From contig CM033120.1 in the NCBI GenBank assembly GCA_019321725.1, positions 9,801,694-9,865,693 of the forward strand: a stretch of 64,000 nucleotides of DNA, read 5' to 3'. The notes below the pieces were generated by a model. It searched no databases and had not been told where the DNA came from. It saw only the letters and a program-made list of their open reading frames with translations. Within the stretch, counting starts at the first letter, position 1. Each line of letters opens with the position of its first letter. A program made the translations under genes and the position numbers. Origin of the DNA: Paulownia fortunei (taxonomy: Eukaryota > Streptophyta > Magnoliopsida > Lamiales > Paulowniaceae). This document shows positions 22,301 to 34,812 of this stretch, one piece after another.

Positions 22301-25300
22301 CTGGTTTTACATCAATAAATCCAGTAGTTTTGGTAGTACTTTGACCTGGTTGTCTCCTTATATATGTTATCTAAGTATGGTGAAAATTTTGGAGTGATTG
22401 AATATACTTAATGGTGCCAAAACCATTAAGGTCATGAAGTGTGCAAAACTGTCACGGTAGGAAAACAACCTGTTTCAGTATGTCGTGAAGAGAGCCGAAC
22501 TTGGGAAGATAACCATAATTTTTAGCAATTCTATGATATGGTTACATTGATATACATGTTATCTAAGTGTGGTAAAAATTTGGGAGTGATTGGATATGCT
22601 TAGGGATGTCAAAATTATCATGCAACTAAATTGGACAGCAAGAAAATATGAAAATGTGAATTTGCCCCATTTTATAACTTAGCATATTTCAACCTAGACA
22701 TGTTGTTATTGAGTGGCAATAATTAGGTACATGATATTAGAGTTATATTACTTCAATTATATGATGTTTACATGTATCTAGGATGAGAAATTAAGGCATT
22801 TGAGGGACTAGATTGGGTTCTAGTTTGTAAAACCTAGATAGCTTGGTGTTTAAGTTCTTAGTATGATATTTTATGCTTTCAACTTGTCAAATTGGGAATG
22901 GTGCTTGATGTTGGGTAATATTACAGGCTATTTTACATCTAAAATTGGAGGGGAACAATAAACAAATCTAGACTAAGCCACCAACTAAGTGAAAGATAAG
23001 TAAAGATCCATTTGCAACTACAATGCATGAATATAGTATGTTTTGAAGCATTTATACCTAATGTGTTGATGATATTAAATTTGACTGAAAGTCTTATGAT
23101 TCTTGAAACATGTTGAGAGCAAGATGACTTGCATTTCATATTGAACATACCATTCATGAGCATTTACATGTGCATGCACGACATATGAGTATAGTGGAGA
23201 TTTTTGCATGCACGAATGATTTGAGACATGGTTTTCAAAAAGAAAATATTTTGGTTGGCCACTACTAGTGTACCGAGGCATACGAGGCGTGCTTATATGA
23301 TATTTTAGGACGCCGTGATTGTTACTTCTCGGAGGATCACAGGGGGTGTGCCTCTGGTAGTCACGAGAGGGTGGACCACTTGACTGTGCCCTTATTGACT
23401 CCACCAGTGAGAAGACTTTTAGAGGATCATAGGGGAAGACAGGGGGTGGACCTCTTGTGATCCCAGGAGATGGCCCTTGGACTGAGTAATTTGTTTATGG
23501 TCATGTGATTATTGATATTGTTCAAAACTCTATCCGGTGCATAGTAGGTGGGCCAAGGGCCCAATAAATGAAATGATTTTTAATAAAAACTCTTTGATTT
23601 ATGAATACTCAATTTGACACATTTATAGCATCATATCTTAGAGTTGAGTTGCATGAGATTTTATATCATACTCTTGTCATGAATGATTTTTACTTATTGA
23701 GCGTGAGCTCATGTAGTTCATGCATTGTAGGTGATCATGGTGAGACTTGAGACCTTTGATTTACTGGCTGGCAGTGGAGCTCCTACAGGCTTTCAAAGAT
23801 CAATGTACTTGGATGACAACCTGTTAGGTTATTTTGTGGCTGTGTTTTTGATTTTACAGTTATTGTATTATATTAGTAACTTTATCCTATATATCACTTT
23901 CAAAACTCCTTTGTAATAGAAAGTTTAGGTTTGTGATGGTTTTGAGAGACTTGGTTAATGTTTAATAACTACATATGTATATACAGTGTGACAGGATATG
24001 AAAACACTTTACTTTTATCAATGCTTTGTTGAACTAAGTAGGAAAAAAAAGTTATACACATGCATACATGCACAAATTATGCTGCACAGGTTGTTTATAT
24101 ATATATTTATACATATTGTGTATATATATTTATACGTATTGTTGGGAGGTTGCGACACGGATAGCCGGTTGTCAAGAAATACGGATAATTTTTTGTTGAT
24201 CAAGATAAGTTGAGAAATTGAAAACTCAAAAATGCTCTAATTTCAACAAACATAAAAAGTAGCTTTCCACAACATATGGGGTAAATTAGAACTTCATGAT
24301 GCAACTATGACCAAGCTAACAAACTGAAGTTAATAGCTATGAGATTGTTAGAATTTTCAGGTTAAAATCCTGGCTTTGGATAACACTTACCATAGACTTC
24401 TTTCTTCATGGCGGTTTTGATATCAGCACATACCAATCAACGGAAGACAAAAGCCAACAACAAAGACAGGTAAGCATATTACCAATAATTAAAAATACAA
24501 GAACAAAAATAAGTTCACAAACGAGAAATGTAACAATATGAGTTGCAACATAGTGCTGCTCATACCTGGAGAAGAATCTGTGTCATCGTCCAGCGAAACC
24601 CTGACATGACAGCAGCAAGCATCACAAATATGAAACCCCAGAACTCAAACTCTGTCTCCTTTGCAACTGCATTTGTGGACCAAATAGGTGAGATGTAAAC
24701 AAAAACAAGAAACACATTTAGACTGAGTTTGATCTGATTTACATGCCTTCTTATTTTGATTTCATCACTGTATAAATCCATTTTCTTGTTTGGATAAGTT
24801 CAAGAAAAAAGATTTATAAAAAGCAATTATTTTGACATCAGAATATCTAGAAATTCAAATACAAACTAGGTGAGCAAAGCATGACCAATTTCCACCAAAA
24901 TTCATTTTGACAAGTGAAAAATGGACTGATCATTTAAAAAAAAATCTCTCTCAAATTTAAATTTCCACAATTTGGGTGGATTATCTTCTAGTTTTTCTTC
25001 TTGTTTCTTTGGAATTTCAGAACCTCTAGAGTTATATAATCAACTTTCCAACTGAGACACAGAAATATATTGCAACATTTTTCTTCTTCTTCAGTTTGGT
25101 CCTGATTTTTTAACACACAATTATATCGGCTTCTTCAGCTCTTTCTAATACTCTGTATTCTTTGATCAATATTATGACCTCATACTAAAGTGTATCTCTA
25201 CTGTTTATCTACATATTTACATACTTTTTGTTTGAACTTAATTTTATTTGAAGTAGTAATGAACATATCTATATATTTACATAATATGTAACAGAAAGCA

Positions 25301-28300
25301 CTAATTGCACTATCATGGTAACGGAAAGCACTAATTGCACTATCGTTAAATATTTTAAATATTCTTACCTGTTAACAGTATCCCAATAGAAATGACAAAC
25401 ATAATGCCAAGCAGCTTAAGGCTTGGAGACTCCAATCTTCACAAAACATTACTTGGGTCAGAAGCCAGGTTAAAGAATGTAAAGATATATGCATGTACAG
25501 CTAAACGATAACAAAAGTGCGTCAGATGATTATGATTTTAACATAGCATATGAAATGGAAGAAAATGAAATATTGTGGTACTTTGTATATTACAAAGTTG
25601 GATAAGGGATCTTTATAACATGTCACAATATAATGGCAATACCTTCCTCAAAATTGAAAATGAAATAAATGCATGTCTTGTTCAGTCATTCATGCACCCT
25701 CACCTCTGATATTTATCAATCTACATGCACTTTCATGCTCCTTTACTAACTCAACTATGATACATTAAGTTTACTTTATCCCTGGGCCTCATGTAAGAAA
25801 AAAGTAAGAAAAAAGTATGAGTATACAAATTTCCCTAGGATTTTGGAATCAATAATGTTAATGCGAGGTGAATTTTCCCATTTCCAGATGTGGAGAAAGC
25901 AAAAGAAATTGAGAAATCCTACTAATCTATTTTACCAAAATTCACAAGTCATATATATCAGAGTATGGTTTTTAAGAATATGACCCAGCAAGTCTAACTA
26001 ACCACCGGTGACAGACATGGCAAAGGCAAAATCCTATGGAAAATGCTTGTTGTTAGATGAGCTCTATAATAAGTAAAGTTAGTCTAAGCATTCATGATTG
26101 ACCTTATAAAATCCTCTGTTCATTCCCTAACAGTTAACTAATAGATTACTTTAGCTACATACACAACAATTTTTCAAGGATGAAAAAGAGTCTATATAGT
26201 GGAAAAGAAGGTAAGACCTATTTGAGATTCAACAAATGATTTAAAGTTAGCTACATGGAGGTAGGATGTAAAGTAACTAGGTCAGTTCGTCAACTGTGGA
26301 TAAATACCTGAAAGCAAAGGCAAAAACAAGGAGAAATATTGGTGATGCCGATTTACACTGCAAATAAAAGATAATGGACTTAGTTAGAAGACTTCTTATG
26401 AGATAAAGCAAGGAATCTAGTGTGACAGACCAAAAGTTTCTTTAAAAGATTAAGTCAGAGAATGAGCCCAATGGTCCAAATACATGCAAAACTAACTTGA
26501 ATATGAAAAGAGAGCCTGCATGGACTTCATGTGGCAAGGGGATACATAAAGCCAACACGCAAACACAACAAATATGAGTAAAACATGATCCAGGACATCT
26601 AAGAATCCTGTAAGGCTGGTGGAGCCCACTAAGTCTAAGTTTACTTTTCCTCTTATTGCTGATTGAACATCTGCAGCAGTAGCATCCTTTCTTTCAGTTG
26701 TAAGTCATATTCCATTTGTTCTGTTAATATAGACATGTCCAATGCACGTGCTTATAAGATTTTTGCAGTCTTTTTGTCACTTTAGGGCAACCAGATCTGA
26801 AATCTGCCATCTTTTTTAGTCTTCTTTATCAATACTCTAGTGTAACATTCTAACAAAAAGCTATAGTTTCAGCATTAACAGATTAATTTCTTTATTGGGT
26901 CTCTTTCAACATTCAAACTACGTTCTTCGACCTTCATTGCCCTCATCTTTATTTGCTGATTTATTATTTACACAATTCATATATATAGAAATTTGAACCA
27001 AGACCAGCCAGAGGAAACGCTCAAATGCAGTCGACCAAAATCCCTAGAAATTAAATTTTAGAAGTAACATAATTCAACACTATAAGCATAAACTAATAAG
27101 CAATATGATCGAAGAAGAATAACCAACCATAGTAGCAAACGTAACGGAGATGAAAACCAGGGATGCATTGCTTAGATTAACATCCATTGCAGTGCTGAGA
27201 GCCGTTGGTACAACTGCGAAAGGCAAAGGCCATCTGTAGCATTAGTTATTAAAGAAGTTAATGATACTAGCAAATTTTTATAGGAAAAGGAGAATGAAAT
27301 AATAATAATATTTTCCAATAAAATACTGAATCTTTAAATTGAGATTGACAAATAAAAGACAGGAAAGATTGGTGCCTCTCAGTTTTATTTTTATGCCTAG
27401 GTAGGCCCATTCAGGGAACATAATAGACCAACTAAGGAAAGTGGTGGGACTGGTACTCGAGGTAACCGAGAGGAAAGAGTGAACTAAAATTAAATGCGAT
27501 GAGGTAATCAAAAAGGATTTAAATCTTCACTATTTAAGCTAACTGAATAGCACTTTATCGAAAAGCCTAAAGAAAACCAACTAGATACCAACTGCTATAA
27601 TGGGATAAGGATTATAGTCAAGATGGGTTGAGTTGCAGGCCATTCAAAAACTTCTTAACGACCATTACAAGATATATCATTGCTCATACAATTTCGTTTT
27701 TTAGAGCTCTGCTATCCAACATTAGAAACTACGCTTGACCTAGTCATAGGATAAACATGAATATGTAACACCCATGTGGAAGAACAGAATAGATGCAGCA
27801 AAAGAAATTATTTCTAACATCATTCAATATATTTGCAGCAAGTTCAGCATGCTCTTCAATTTGACTCTACTATTTAAACCAAGTTCCCTAAAGTTAATTG
27901 AATTAAATAGTGATTTTATAATTACTGAATTAGATGTTTCTACAAGCTACTATAATGGATCTCAGTCATTAACAACCATCATTTTGTTCGTTCATGGAGT
28001 TGTAAGCTTCGAATTACAAGGAAAAATTTCTCAGAACCACTCCACTCCCATAACTTCTCTGAAACAACAGATAGCTTAAGGATTGTAGAAAAACATCTAG
28101 AGATCCTGCTGCTAATAGTGAAAAGAACAGTTAGATGAACTCTTTAAAATGCAGACCCTTTTCCTAGTTGTTCACATCATTAAGTGAGCTACATGGACTG
28201 AGTTAAGAATAAGTTAATTTATCAATTACAACCTAGTTGATATATCTGAAAACTACGGTATACATCTACTATGGAAAGACATTGAAAATGTTAAAAAGAG

Positions 28301-29585
28301 TTGAAAATAAACTTTAAGGTCATTAGCATTATAATCCAAATAATACTTACGGAAACACTGAAGAAACAAACGATGCAGTATGAGAATCAGTGCAGGAAAT
28401 GCCTCTATATTAACTTGAGATTTACCGTTAACTATGTTCAGAAAATATTCAATATGTACTTGTGAAACTAACCTGCAGACATTCTAGCCCTACTTGACAA
28501 TTTTTTCAATCACTAACTGCTAAATTTCCAATACGTAAGGAGAAGAATGGAAAATTAAAAAGCCATCAAGTACTTTATTTGTTTTAATTTCAAAGATGAA
28601 TACGATAGACGAAACCTAGTCACAAAAACACTGGCAATCTATAATTTCTATGATATGAATGAACAGATAAAGAAAGCCTTTGTGTTATTAACAATATATT
28701 CAGTAAATATGTGGAAGACTGTATGGCGTATGCTGGCTCTAAGAATTAAATGTAGATTCAACGTGAATGAGGCATAAAACCTCCTACCTCTCGCAAAATA
28801 ATCCCTCCAAGACATAACAGGGGAATGAAATCTGTCAGACCAAAACCATGTAATGGCCTTTGAAAAAGCAGCTTGCATGGTAAAGTGGATGGTGTTCATC
28901 AACAGTGGAGCAGGGAACTTCCCCATATCATCCCCTAATAAAGTCTTATTATACCTGATGCAGGAAAATAGATAATAAAAAAAAAATCTCAAAAAGAAAC
29001 AATATCGGGAGTTCATAAATGAATCACAACAAGCTGATTCAATGGTTAAGAAAAGAAAGCACTTACAGTGTCAGGAATGTACTGAATGTGTACCAGACCA
29101 GTATTAAAAACAATGTTTTCAGCACATCCGCAACAGAAATAGGGTTCTCTGTATCTCTCTTAGACAGGCTCTGGAAGTCCATATGATTTAGGCCATTGGT
29201 GCTACTTGTATATCTTTTATCAATTATGTGATCATTTTCAATATCAAAAGGCACATAACTTTCACTCTGATTTCTCACACCAGTAGCAGGAGCATCATCT
29301 ACATCACCACCAAGCTCCATCCTTTGCTGAAACTTTACTTGAATGGAATCTCTCACTGTCTAAATTTCCAATTTCTGAGCCATTTTGCTGAACCAAAGGC
29401 AATTCAAAATCAAAGTCTTCTTGAAATACATCCTCGTCTAATCCAGCTGGATGTGTGACTCCATCTGCATCACACCAACCCGAGAAGGAAGGATCCCGCT
29501 TTAATCCGAATTCCGCACCTTTACTCCTCAAATTGTCACTTCCACTTTCCTCAACCCTTCCAATTCTCAAACCACTCTCTACCAT
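16350..29585 (-). CDS. Sugar-phosphate/nucleotide-sugar translocator-like protein (At1g06470 type), frame broken in exon 1
   Basis: Multi-pass transporter of the TPT/drug-metabolite transporter superfamily, about 492 residues. Substrate and membrane are unknown. Exons on the minus strand: 29067-29585, 28788-28954, 27128-27213, 26308-26357, 25369-25436, 24566-24666, 24391-24403, 19035-19219, 18617-18703, 17268-17362, 16350-16458. All introns start GT and end AG. Family stretches seen: FILVWYTFSTFLTL-like, YNKTLLGDDMGKFPAPLLMN, SWRDYF, KSASPIFLLVFAF, AKETEFEFWGFIFVMLAA, TIAGVVKEAVTI, FYFHDEFTWLKG and the C-terminal SKYVILDKM. The exons total 1480 nt, one base too many. The N-terminal frame (29585 down to about 29306) and the downstream frame (from about 29357) differ by one base, so the gene has a frameshift or the sequence has an error. 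A solo LTR and a MITE lie in introns. Confidence 0.85.
17621..18005. mobile_element. Tourist-like (PIF/Harbinger) MITE in a translocator intron
   Basis: The body is 17624-18002 (379 bp), flanked by TTA at 17621-17623 and 18003-18005. Terminal inverted repeats: the left end GAGGGTGTTTGGCTGAACTT and the reversed right end GAGGGTGTTTGGCTAAACTT differ by one base in 20. A 3-bp TTA target and this TIR are typical of Tourist MITEs. Internal TTATAAG-rich sequence could fold on itself. No coding capacity. It lies between the ninth and tenth coding exons. Confidence 0.92.
18704..24390. other. Large introns of the translocator around exon 19035-19219
   Basis: The intron between the 13-nt exon (24391-24403) and the exon at 19035-19219 is about 5.2 kb, swollen by the solo LTR at 21075-24157. 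The remaining intron DNA (19220-21069 and 24163-24390) shows no gene. Open frames inside it have no recognisable domain. Confidence 0.6.
21070..24162 (+). mobile_element. Solo LTR of a Ty3/gypsy-type (Del/Tekay-like) retrotransposon
   Basis: The LTR body is 21075-24157 (3083 bp). It starts TGTAATACCC and ends TTGCGACA, flanked by the perfect 5-bp duplication CGGAT at 21070-21074 and 24158-24162. A TGTAA(C/T)(A/G)CCC start, a long LTR and a GCGACA end suit Del/Tekay-type chromoviruses. No internal region or second LTR is present, so it is a solo LTR left by recombination. It contains a diverged internal repeat (about 22361-22420 and 22550-22610). It lies in a translocator intron, in the orientation opposite to the gene by its TG...CA and element-family reading. 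Confidence 0.85.
25289..25346. repeat. 30-bp tandem duplication in a translocator intron
   Basis: Two adjacent units of period 30 share the core AAAGCACTAATTGCACTATC, with one substitution just before it. The repeat lies about 20 bp from the 5' splice site of the exon ending at 25369. Confidence 0.85.
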
Positions 29586-30280
29586 TCACTGCTTTCTATC
29601 TCAGCCATTTCTATCCTAATTCTAGACCAGATAATGGCTGACAAAATTGTATTTTCTCAGCGGATTTTCACAAAAAATTATAAGATAAACAAAAGCAAAA
29701 AAAGACCCTTAATCTGAATCAGCTCCAAGTTCCTTGTTCGTAGAATTTCCAGCTGCCGCCAACTAAACTATATAACTACACAAACAACAAATAGAACAAG
29801 TCAGCTCTCTTTCAGCGAAACAAATGCCAAAAAAATATTCGAACTTTAATTATTGAACACGCAAAATAGTACCTAAAACTAGAGCTTCAATTCTTTTACT
29901 TTGAACAAAAAGCAAAACATATTGAAAATCAAATAAAGTAGACAAGAGGTCAAACAAATTAATATCGATAAAGTACAAATGAAAATTTGGATCAAAATAG
30001 CACAATGGGAGATCAAGTATGCAAACCATACAGGAAATGGTAAATGGATTGAATGAAAATTGATAAATTCAAAAGGCAGAGATCGAAACTGACCAGTGAT
30101 TCTAATTTTTCTTGATTTTTGCATAATCTATTGGATTTTTATTTTCCTTGATTCTGTTAGGGGAGTGTTTGGAGAGTGGGAGAATTGTTGTCGTTGGTTA
30201 ACTGTTAACTGTTCAATTTGTTCTGGTTATAATGTCTGATTCAAGTCTACGAATCGAACTATATTTCAATCTCTTACCAA
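29586..30280. other. 5' leader and promoter region of the translocator gene
   Basis: Upstream (minus strand) of the translocator start at 29585. It presumably carries the leader and perhaps a leader intron, but no TATA box or splice pair was certain enough to call. No other gene is seen. Confidence 0.35.
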
Positions 30281-30699
30281 CAAACTTAAAAGCCATCTTT
30301 GCAGTTCAATCAATTTAATCGAAAATTAAAGATTGGTCCAATTCAACTAGACTCATAAAATCGTTTATCTAATTAAAATAGGTTAAAATCAATCAAAATT
30401 GGATTAATTTTTATTTATTTTTTTATTTTTTATTTTTTATTTTTTAAAAATTTAAATTTGATATTTTATTATATTTATATGATTATTTGAATTTTGTATT
30501 TTGTTATATATTTTTTCTAAATAGTTATTTTATTTTTTTTACATTCAAAATATATTACATAACAATTAATTTATTATATTATCATTTTACATAATATAAT
30601 AAAAAAATATAATCAATTTTCATTAGATCGATCCGATCGATTGAACCGCTAATTATTAATAAAACTGATTTGATTACCGGTCCGATTATGATTACACTG
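30281..30699. mobile_element. hAT non-autonomous element (copy B)
   Basis: 419 bp, aligning end to end with hAT copy A at 7346-8208 once A's 443-bp insert is removed. Shared blocks include GATATTTTATTATATTTATA and ACATAATATAATAAAAAAAT. The left end begins CAAACTTAAAAGCC and the reversed right end CAGTGTAATCATAATCGG. The flanking octamers CTTACCAA and CTTAAATA agree only in the first four bases and two others, so this is an older insertion than copy A. No coding capacity. Confidence 0.8.
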
Positions 30700-30704
30700 C
30701 TTAA

Positions 30705-30714
30705 ATATATATAT

Positions 30715-30749
<35 letters not shown>
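30705..30749. repeat. (AT)n microsatellite
   Basis: A near-continuous AT run directly beside the right end of hAT copy B. Confidence 0.95.
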
Positions 30750-31080
30750 GCGTGTATATGTGTATAAATATATTTAATTTTAATCCGACGTGGCTATAGA
30801 ATTAGATTTGCAAAACAAATCAAATTCAAATCACACTTTTAAAAATTTTAAGATCAAACTTAATCTATAAAAATTAAGTTTGAACTAAGTCAAACCAAAT
30901 CAAACTCACATGTACTAAAAAGAAAAATAATAATAATGTCAATTATCTTATAGATTATTAAGAATATAATTATTAGTATTATTAATTATTTTTAATATTT
31001 TTTTAATTATAATATTATTATAGTAAACTGCAAATATTATTTAAAATTATTGGTATTTTTATTATACAAGTTCGAATGCT
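30750..31080. other. AT-rich spacer
   Basis: Very AT-rich, with no gene or resolved element. Confidence 0.5.
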
Positions 31081-32697
31081 TGATGTCACTTGGATTAGCC
31101 TTTATAATATTGGGCTTATGTTGTCGGCCTGCTAGGGATTACAGGGTAGGCTGAGGTATAAGAGTATAAGTGGGCTGAAGCCCAATAGATAATTGAGGAT
31201 GATGGGTGTACCAATTAAGTCTGTCCTACTCCATAATAGAACGACCCAAATGATTTCTAGAAGGCCTACGGTCTCTTAAGTTATAGTTTGAGTAGGAATG
31301 GAATTGAGGTTTGGTCCTAATGAAAAACAGAGATTTTCCTCCATTGTATAGACTCTACACAAGGCTAAGGTATGTATTCAATATTCAATATAATTCTTTT
31401 ATATACACTTTGATAATAGAATCTAACTTAAGCATTGAATCATTTTTAGCGGGCCAAAACCCAATACTCTTAATGTTGGTTTTGCAAGAATTCTCAAAGA
31501 GTACACAAATCATCCACTAAAAACAAAAGTTTTAGTGGTAAAAATCTGACAAGCATCAAGTAGCGTCATCTGGAAATCAAAATTTAGAGTTGAGATATAA
31601 GGATATAACAAGAGAATCAACAACAAAATTTTAAAGGATAATAGGGTCCATCCACCTCCGCCAACCCACCTCGAATGGTGGTAAACGCGTCAATAGTCAA
31701 AATATCAATAGACAACATTGACCCTTTTTAGTTAGCATAAAAAAGATGACAAACCTTTGAGAAGCTACATTCAAAGGTTCACAGTGGCAACTCTAAAAAT
31801 ACCTTCAGCCACGCACGATGTGTTGGTCAATGCCTTTAGATAGGGCTTCGTAGATGGAGAATTTTTCTTCTCGTTAGCTAAAAAACCAGCTAAAGACTTT
31901 GATGATCAATTAGCTAAGGTGGAAAAGTATGTGAATATGGAGGAGGCTCATTGCAGAAAAGATTAAGTAAAGAAAGATGATGTAGCTATGCTCAAGAAAC
32001 CTAAAAATTGAACCTAAGAAAAAAGCTACATCATTCCTCCAAAGGTATGAATGGTACATCCAATTAATGGTAAATAGGAAGAGTAAGGACGAGTAGAGTA
32101 AACCTAAGTTGGACAAGTTTTACAGATTCCACAATGAGTATGGTTATATTGATGGGTGAATGTTACTATTTGAAAGACTAGATAGAGCGGCTCATGAGAG
32201 ATGGGCACCTAAAAGAATTCTTTTACAGAGATGGGGAACACCCCCAAATGATAGAAAAAAGACGAACCTAGAAGAATATCTAGGGATGGAAGAAGAATGA
32301 GCCAACAGTTCAACTATAAAGCTAGAACAATTCAATAAATGAATAGGTAAGAGAGGATCAGCCTAAGGCAACTCTCGCTAGAAAGGGAACAATTCACATG
32401 ATTGTAGAAATACCTACTGATAGGGACACCAATAGGGTAATATGAGCTTATGCCAGAGCAGTGCAGGAATTCAAGAAAGATGATGTAGGAGTCAAGTCCA
32501 TACTAATGGATCGATTTCGAACCCCAAGATATGTGAGGATTATATATGCCTCTTAACGATGCCTTGATCATCGCTGCAAGCATAGCCAATTATGATGTAG
32601 CGAGGATATATGTTGATTGTTGTAGCTCAACCAACTTTCTTTTTTATGTCGTGTATAGGCAAATGGAGCTCGAATCCTCAAAGTTGTTGGGTTTACT
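31081..32697 (+). mobile_element. Ty3/gypsy retrotransposon fragment (LTR, leader, gag, protease start)
   Basis: A probable LTR runs from TGATGTCACTTGG at 31081 to CTGACA at about 31551. It is followed by AGTAGCGTCATCTGG, a degenerate form of the GGCGCCGTCTGTGGG primer-site region of plant gypsy elements. Decayed gag follows (about 31740-32260) and then a protease-like segment (about 32540-32697). The element is cut at 32697 by the copia LTR. Its 3' remainder was not recognised elsewhere in the window. Confidence 0.75.
31740..32697 (+). pseudogene. Ty3/gypsy gag-protease remnant
   Basis: Translated in shifting frames, gag shows LRSYIQRFTVATLKIPS, GFVDGEFFFSLAKKPAKDF and KVEKYVNMEEA. The CCHC-adjacent stretch follows as ECYYLKD, a stop, then IERLMRDGHLKEFFYRDG. 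The protease part gives DALIIAASIANYDVARIYVD and NFLFYVVYRQMELESSKLL. The catalytic DTGSS of the family reads DCCSS here. Several stops and frame changes make it non-functional. Confidence 0.8.
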
Positions 32698-34812
32698 TGA
32701 TCACGGGGTGTGCACAGCGAAAAAATTAAAAATTTAAAATAGTCATGCCATAACAATTATAGCATCACCACGAATCTGATGCGATTTTATCAATTATTTT
32801 CAATGGTTTTACACATAAATAAAATAGTTTCAATTTATACATTTTGACGCACTCTAGTTGTCGTAAGGTTTGAAGTAATCAATTGTTAGCCCCTTTCTGA
32901 ATTTCGGTTCATAAAAGTCCAAACATCTCCCCTCTAAAAGCAGTCTGTACTTTAAGCAAGAACACGAAATCAGAACTCTATTAGCCATTATGATTATTTT
33001 ACTAACTTTGTCTTTGGAGTGTATATGGTGAGTATTAACTCTTAATATTAAATTGTGATAAAAAAAATGAGTACTTTAAATTAAAAGATGGAATTGTTTT
33101 GTTGGAAGAAAAGATGGAGAAGAGAAAAACTTTTTCTCTCTTAATTCTTGATGGAGGAAAATCATATGATTAATTCCTCAAATTTTTTGCCCTTTTATTT
33201 TATAATGTGATGGCCGAAAATTCCAAGAGTCCTACTCTTAGATTTCCGGTCACTCCTCTTATTGATTAGAGGATTTTTGGTCAATATCAAGATCTCTCAA
33301 AAATCTCCAACTATATATTTTGTACCTTCCAAAGATACGTGAAGATTTATTTTATCTAATCCATTTAGATATTTTCAAGAATATCAAACTTTTGGAACTC
33401 CATCTTCTTCCAACAACTCTTGTAGGCCTCTCCATATGGGTCATTTGAATTGGACTTTGACTCTTAATTAAATTTATCAATTAATTCAATTAATTGATTA
33501 AGTCCAAGTTCAATTAGTTAATTCCATCTAAGTCACTTAATCAAATTAAGCTCAATTAAATAATTTAATTATTTTATTAAATTTAATAATTAAATTAATT
33601 TATGATCTGATCCAATCAAATAATTGCTCCACTCCAATTGAGCTTTCTAATCTTATTAGGTCCAATTAAATAATCTAACTATTTAATTGAATAATTAATT
33701 CAACTCGTTGAATTAATTTAAGCCTCAATTATTTAATTTCTATTAATTAATTGGATCCAACACCTTGGATCAATTCTTAAGTTAAAAATGTGTCATCCCA
33801 AATTATGTGTGACTCTTTAGATTCACAACTAAACTAGCAGTGGGCTTGCAACATTTATGACTTTTGAATAACAATTATTCTGATTAATTAATCTAATTAA
33901 TTAATCCATTTGGAATTAACTCTTTAATTTCAAAAATCTTACAAATCATAGGAAACACCTAGCAAGTGTATCATGATTATCTAGTTTTAGGTAAATTAGC
34001 GAGTGGTCCTTCTATCATCTAATCTCCCAATTGAATATAAGGCATAGATTATAAGTCGAAACCTTAATTGGCTCAATAATTATGATTCTATTTCAAGTTG
34101 CAATGACTCATGATGAATCATTAGAAAACCCCATATAATATTCATCATGCCTTAGTTAAGGATTTTTGAGTTATAAATTATGTAAACATAGGAGATTCAC
34201 TTGTTTTACCAGATAAGTGATGGATCTTTTGTTCGTCACTCATTTACCTTTATACATATCAATACAACATCAATGTACCTCATTTATGATTGTCACGTAA
34301 TGAAAGATACATCAAGATGGAATGATATACACAAGGCTACCATAGCATTTCAAGTCCAAGGACTAGTCGTGTACTATCGTAATATGAAGATTCTTATTTC
34401 TACAAACAATACCTGCCACTAAGAATTTCCAGCGGGCATGTTCAGTGTACTTATTCTCTAACAAACACCCACATAAATGCACTAGTATCACTAAGTCGAT
34501 GTCCATAGAGTGAGACATCCTCCTCATGCGAGCATGCACCATATGCGCGAATATATTGAGTTATTCGATGTCCCATCTCAAAAAGTTCTCGACTCGTAAC
34601 TAATTTAAGACCAAATCCATCAAAGTATGTTCCATGATTGCCATCAAATACGCGATCATGCCCCCTAACTTATTTCGGTTTAGGGACTTTATCTAATTAA
34701 CAAAAGTAATTAAAGATAAAGAAATTGCCTATTTTATTAATATGATTTGAAAAATATTATTTTACAACTACAAGAATATAAAAGATTTGGTGTGTCATGC
34801 ACTACTCTAACA
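32698..34812 (-). mobile_element. Ty1/copia 3' LTR
   Basis: On the minus strand the LTR begins TGTTAGAGTAGTGCATGACA at 34812 and ends CCCCGTGATCA at 32698 (2115 bp, TG...CA). Just before it lies a purine-rich tract (AGGGCAAGTGGAAAAT), the usual polypurine primer site. The copia pol remnant follows on the same strand, so this is the 3' LTR. The lower end abuts the gypsy protease frame. It contains AATTAATT-rich blocks around 33460-33770. Confidence 0.75.

Noticed and set aside
23075..23404. Minus-strand 109-codon frame
   Set aside because: It lies wholly inside the solo LTR, is antisense to it, and shows no domain.
28648..28787. Continuation of the open frame past the second translocator exon
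   Set aside because: The good donor GTAGGAG at 28787 and frame continuity with the exon at 27213 show the exon ends at 28788.
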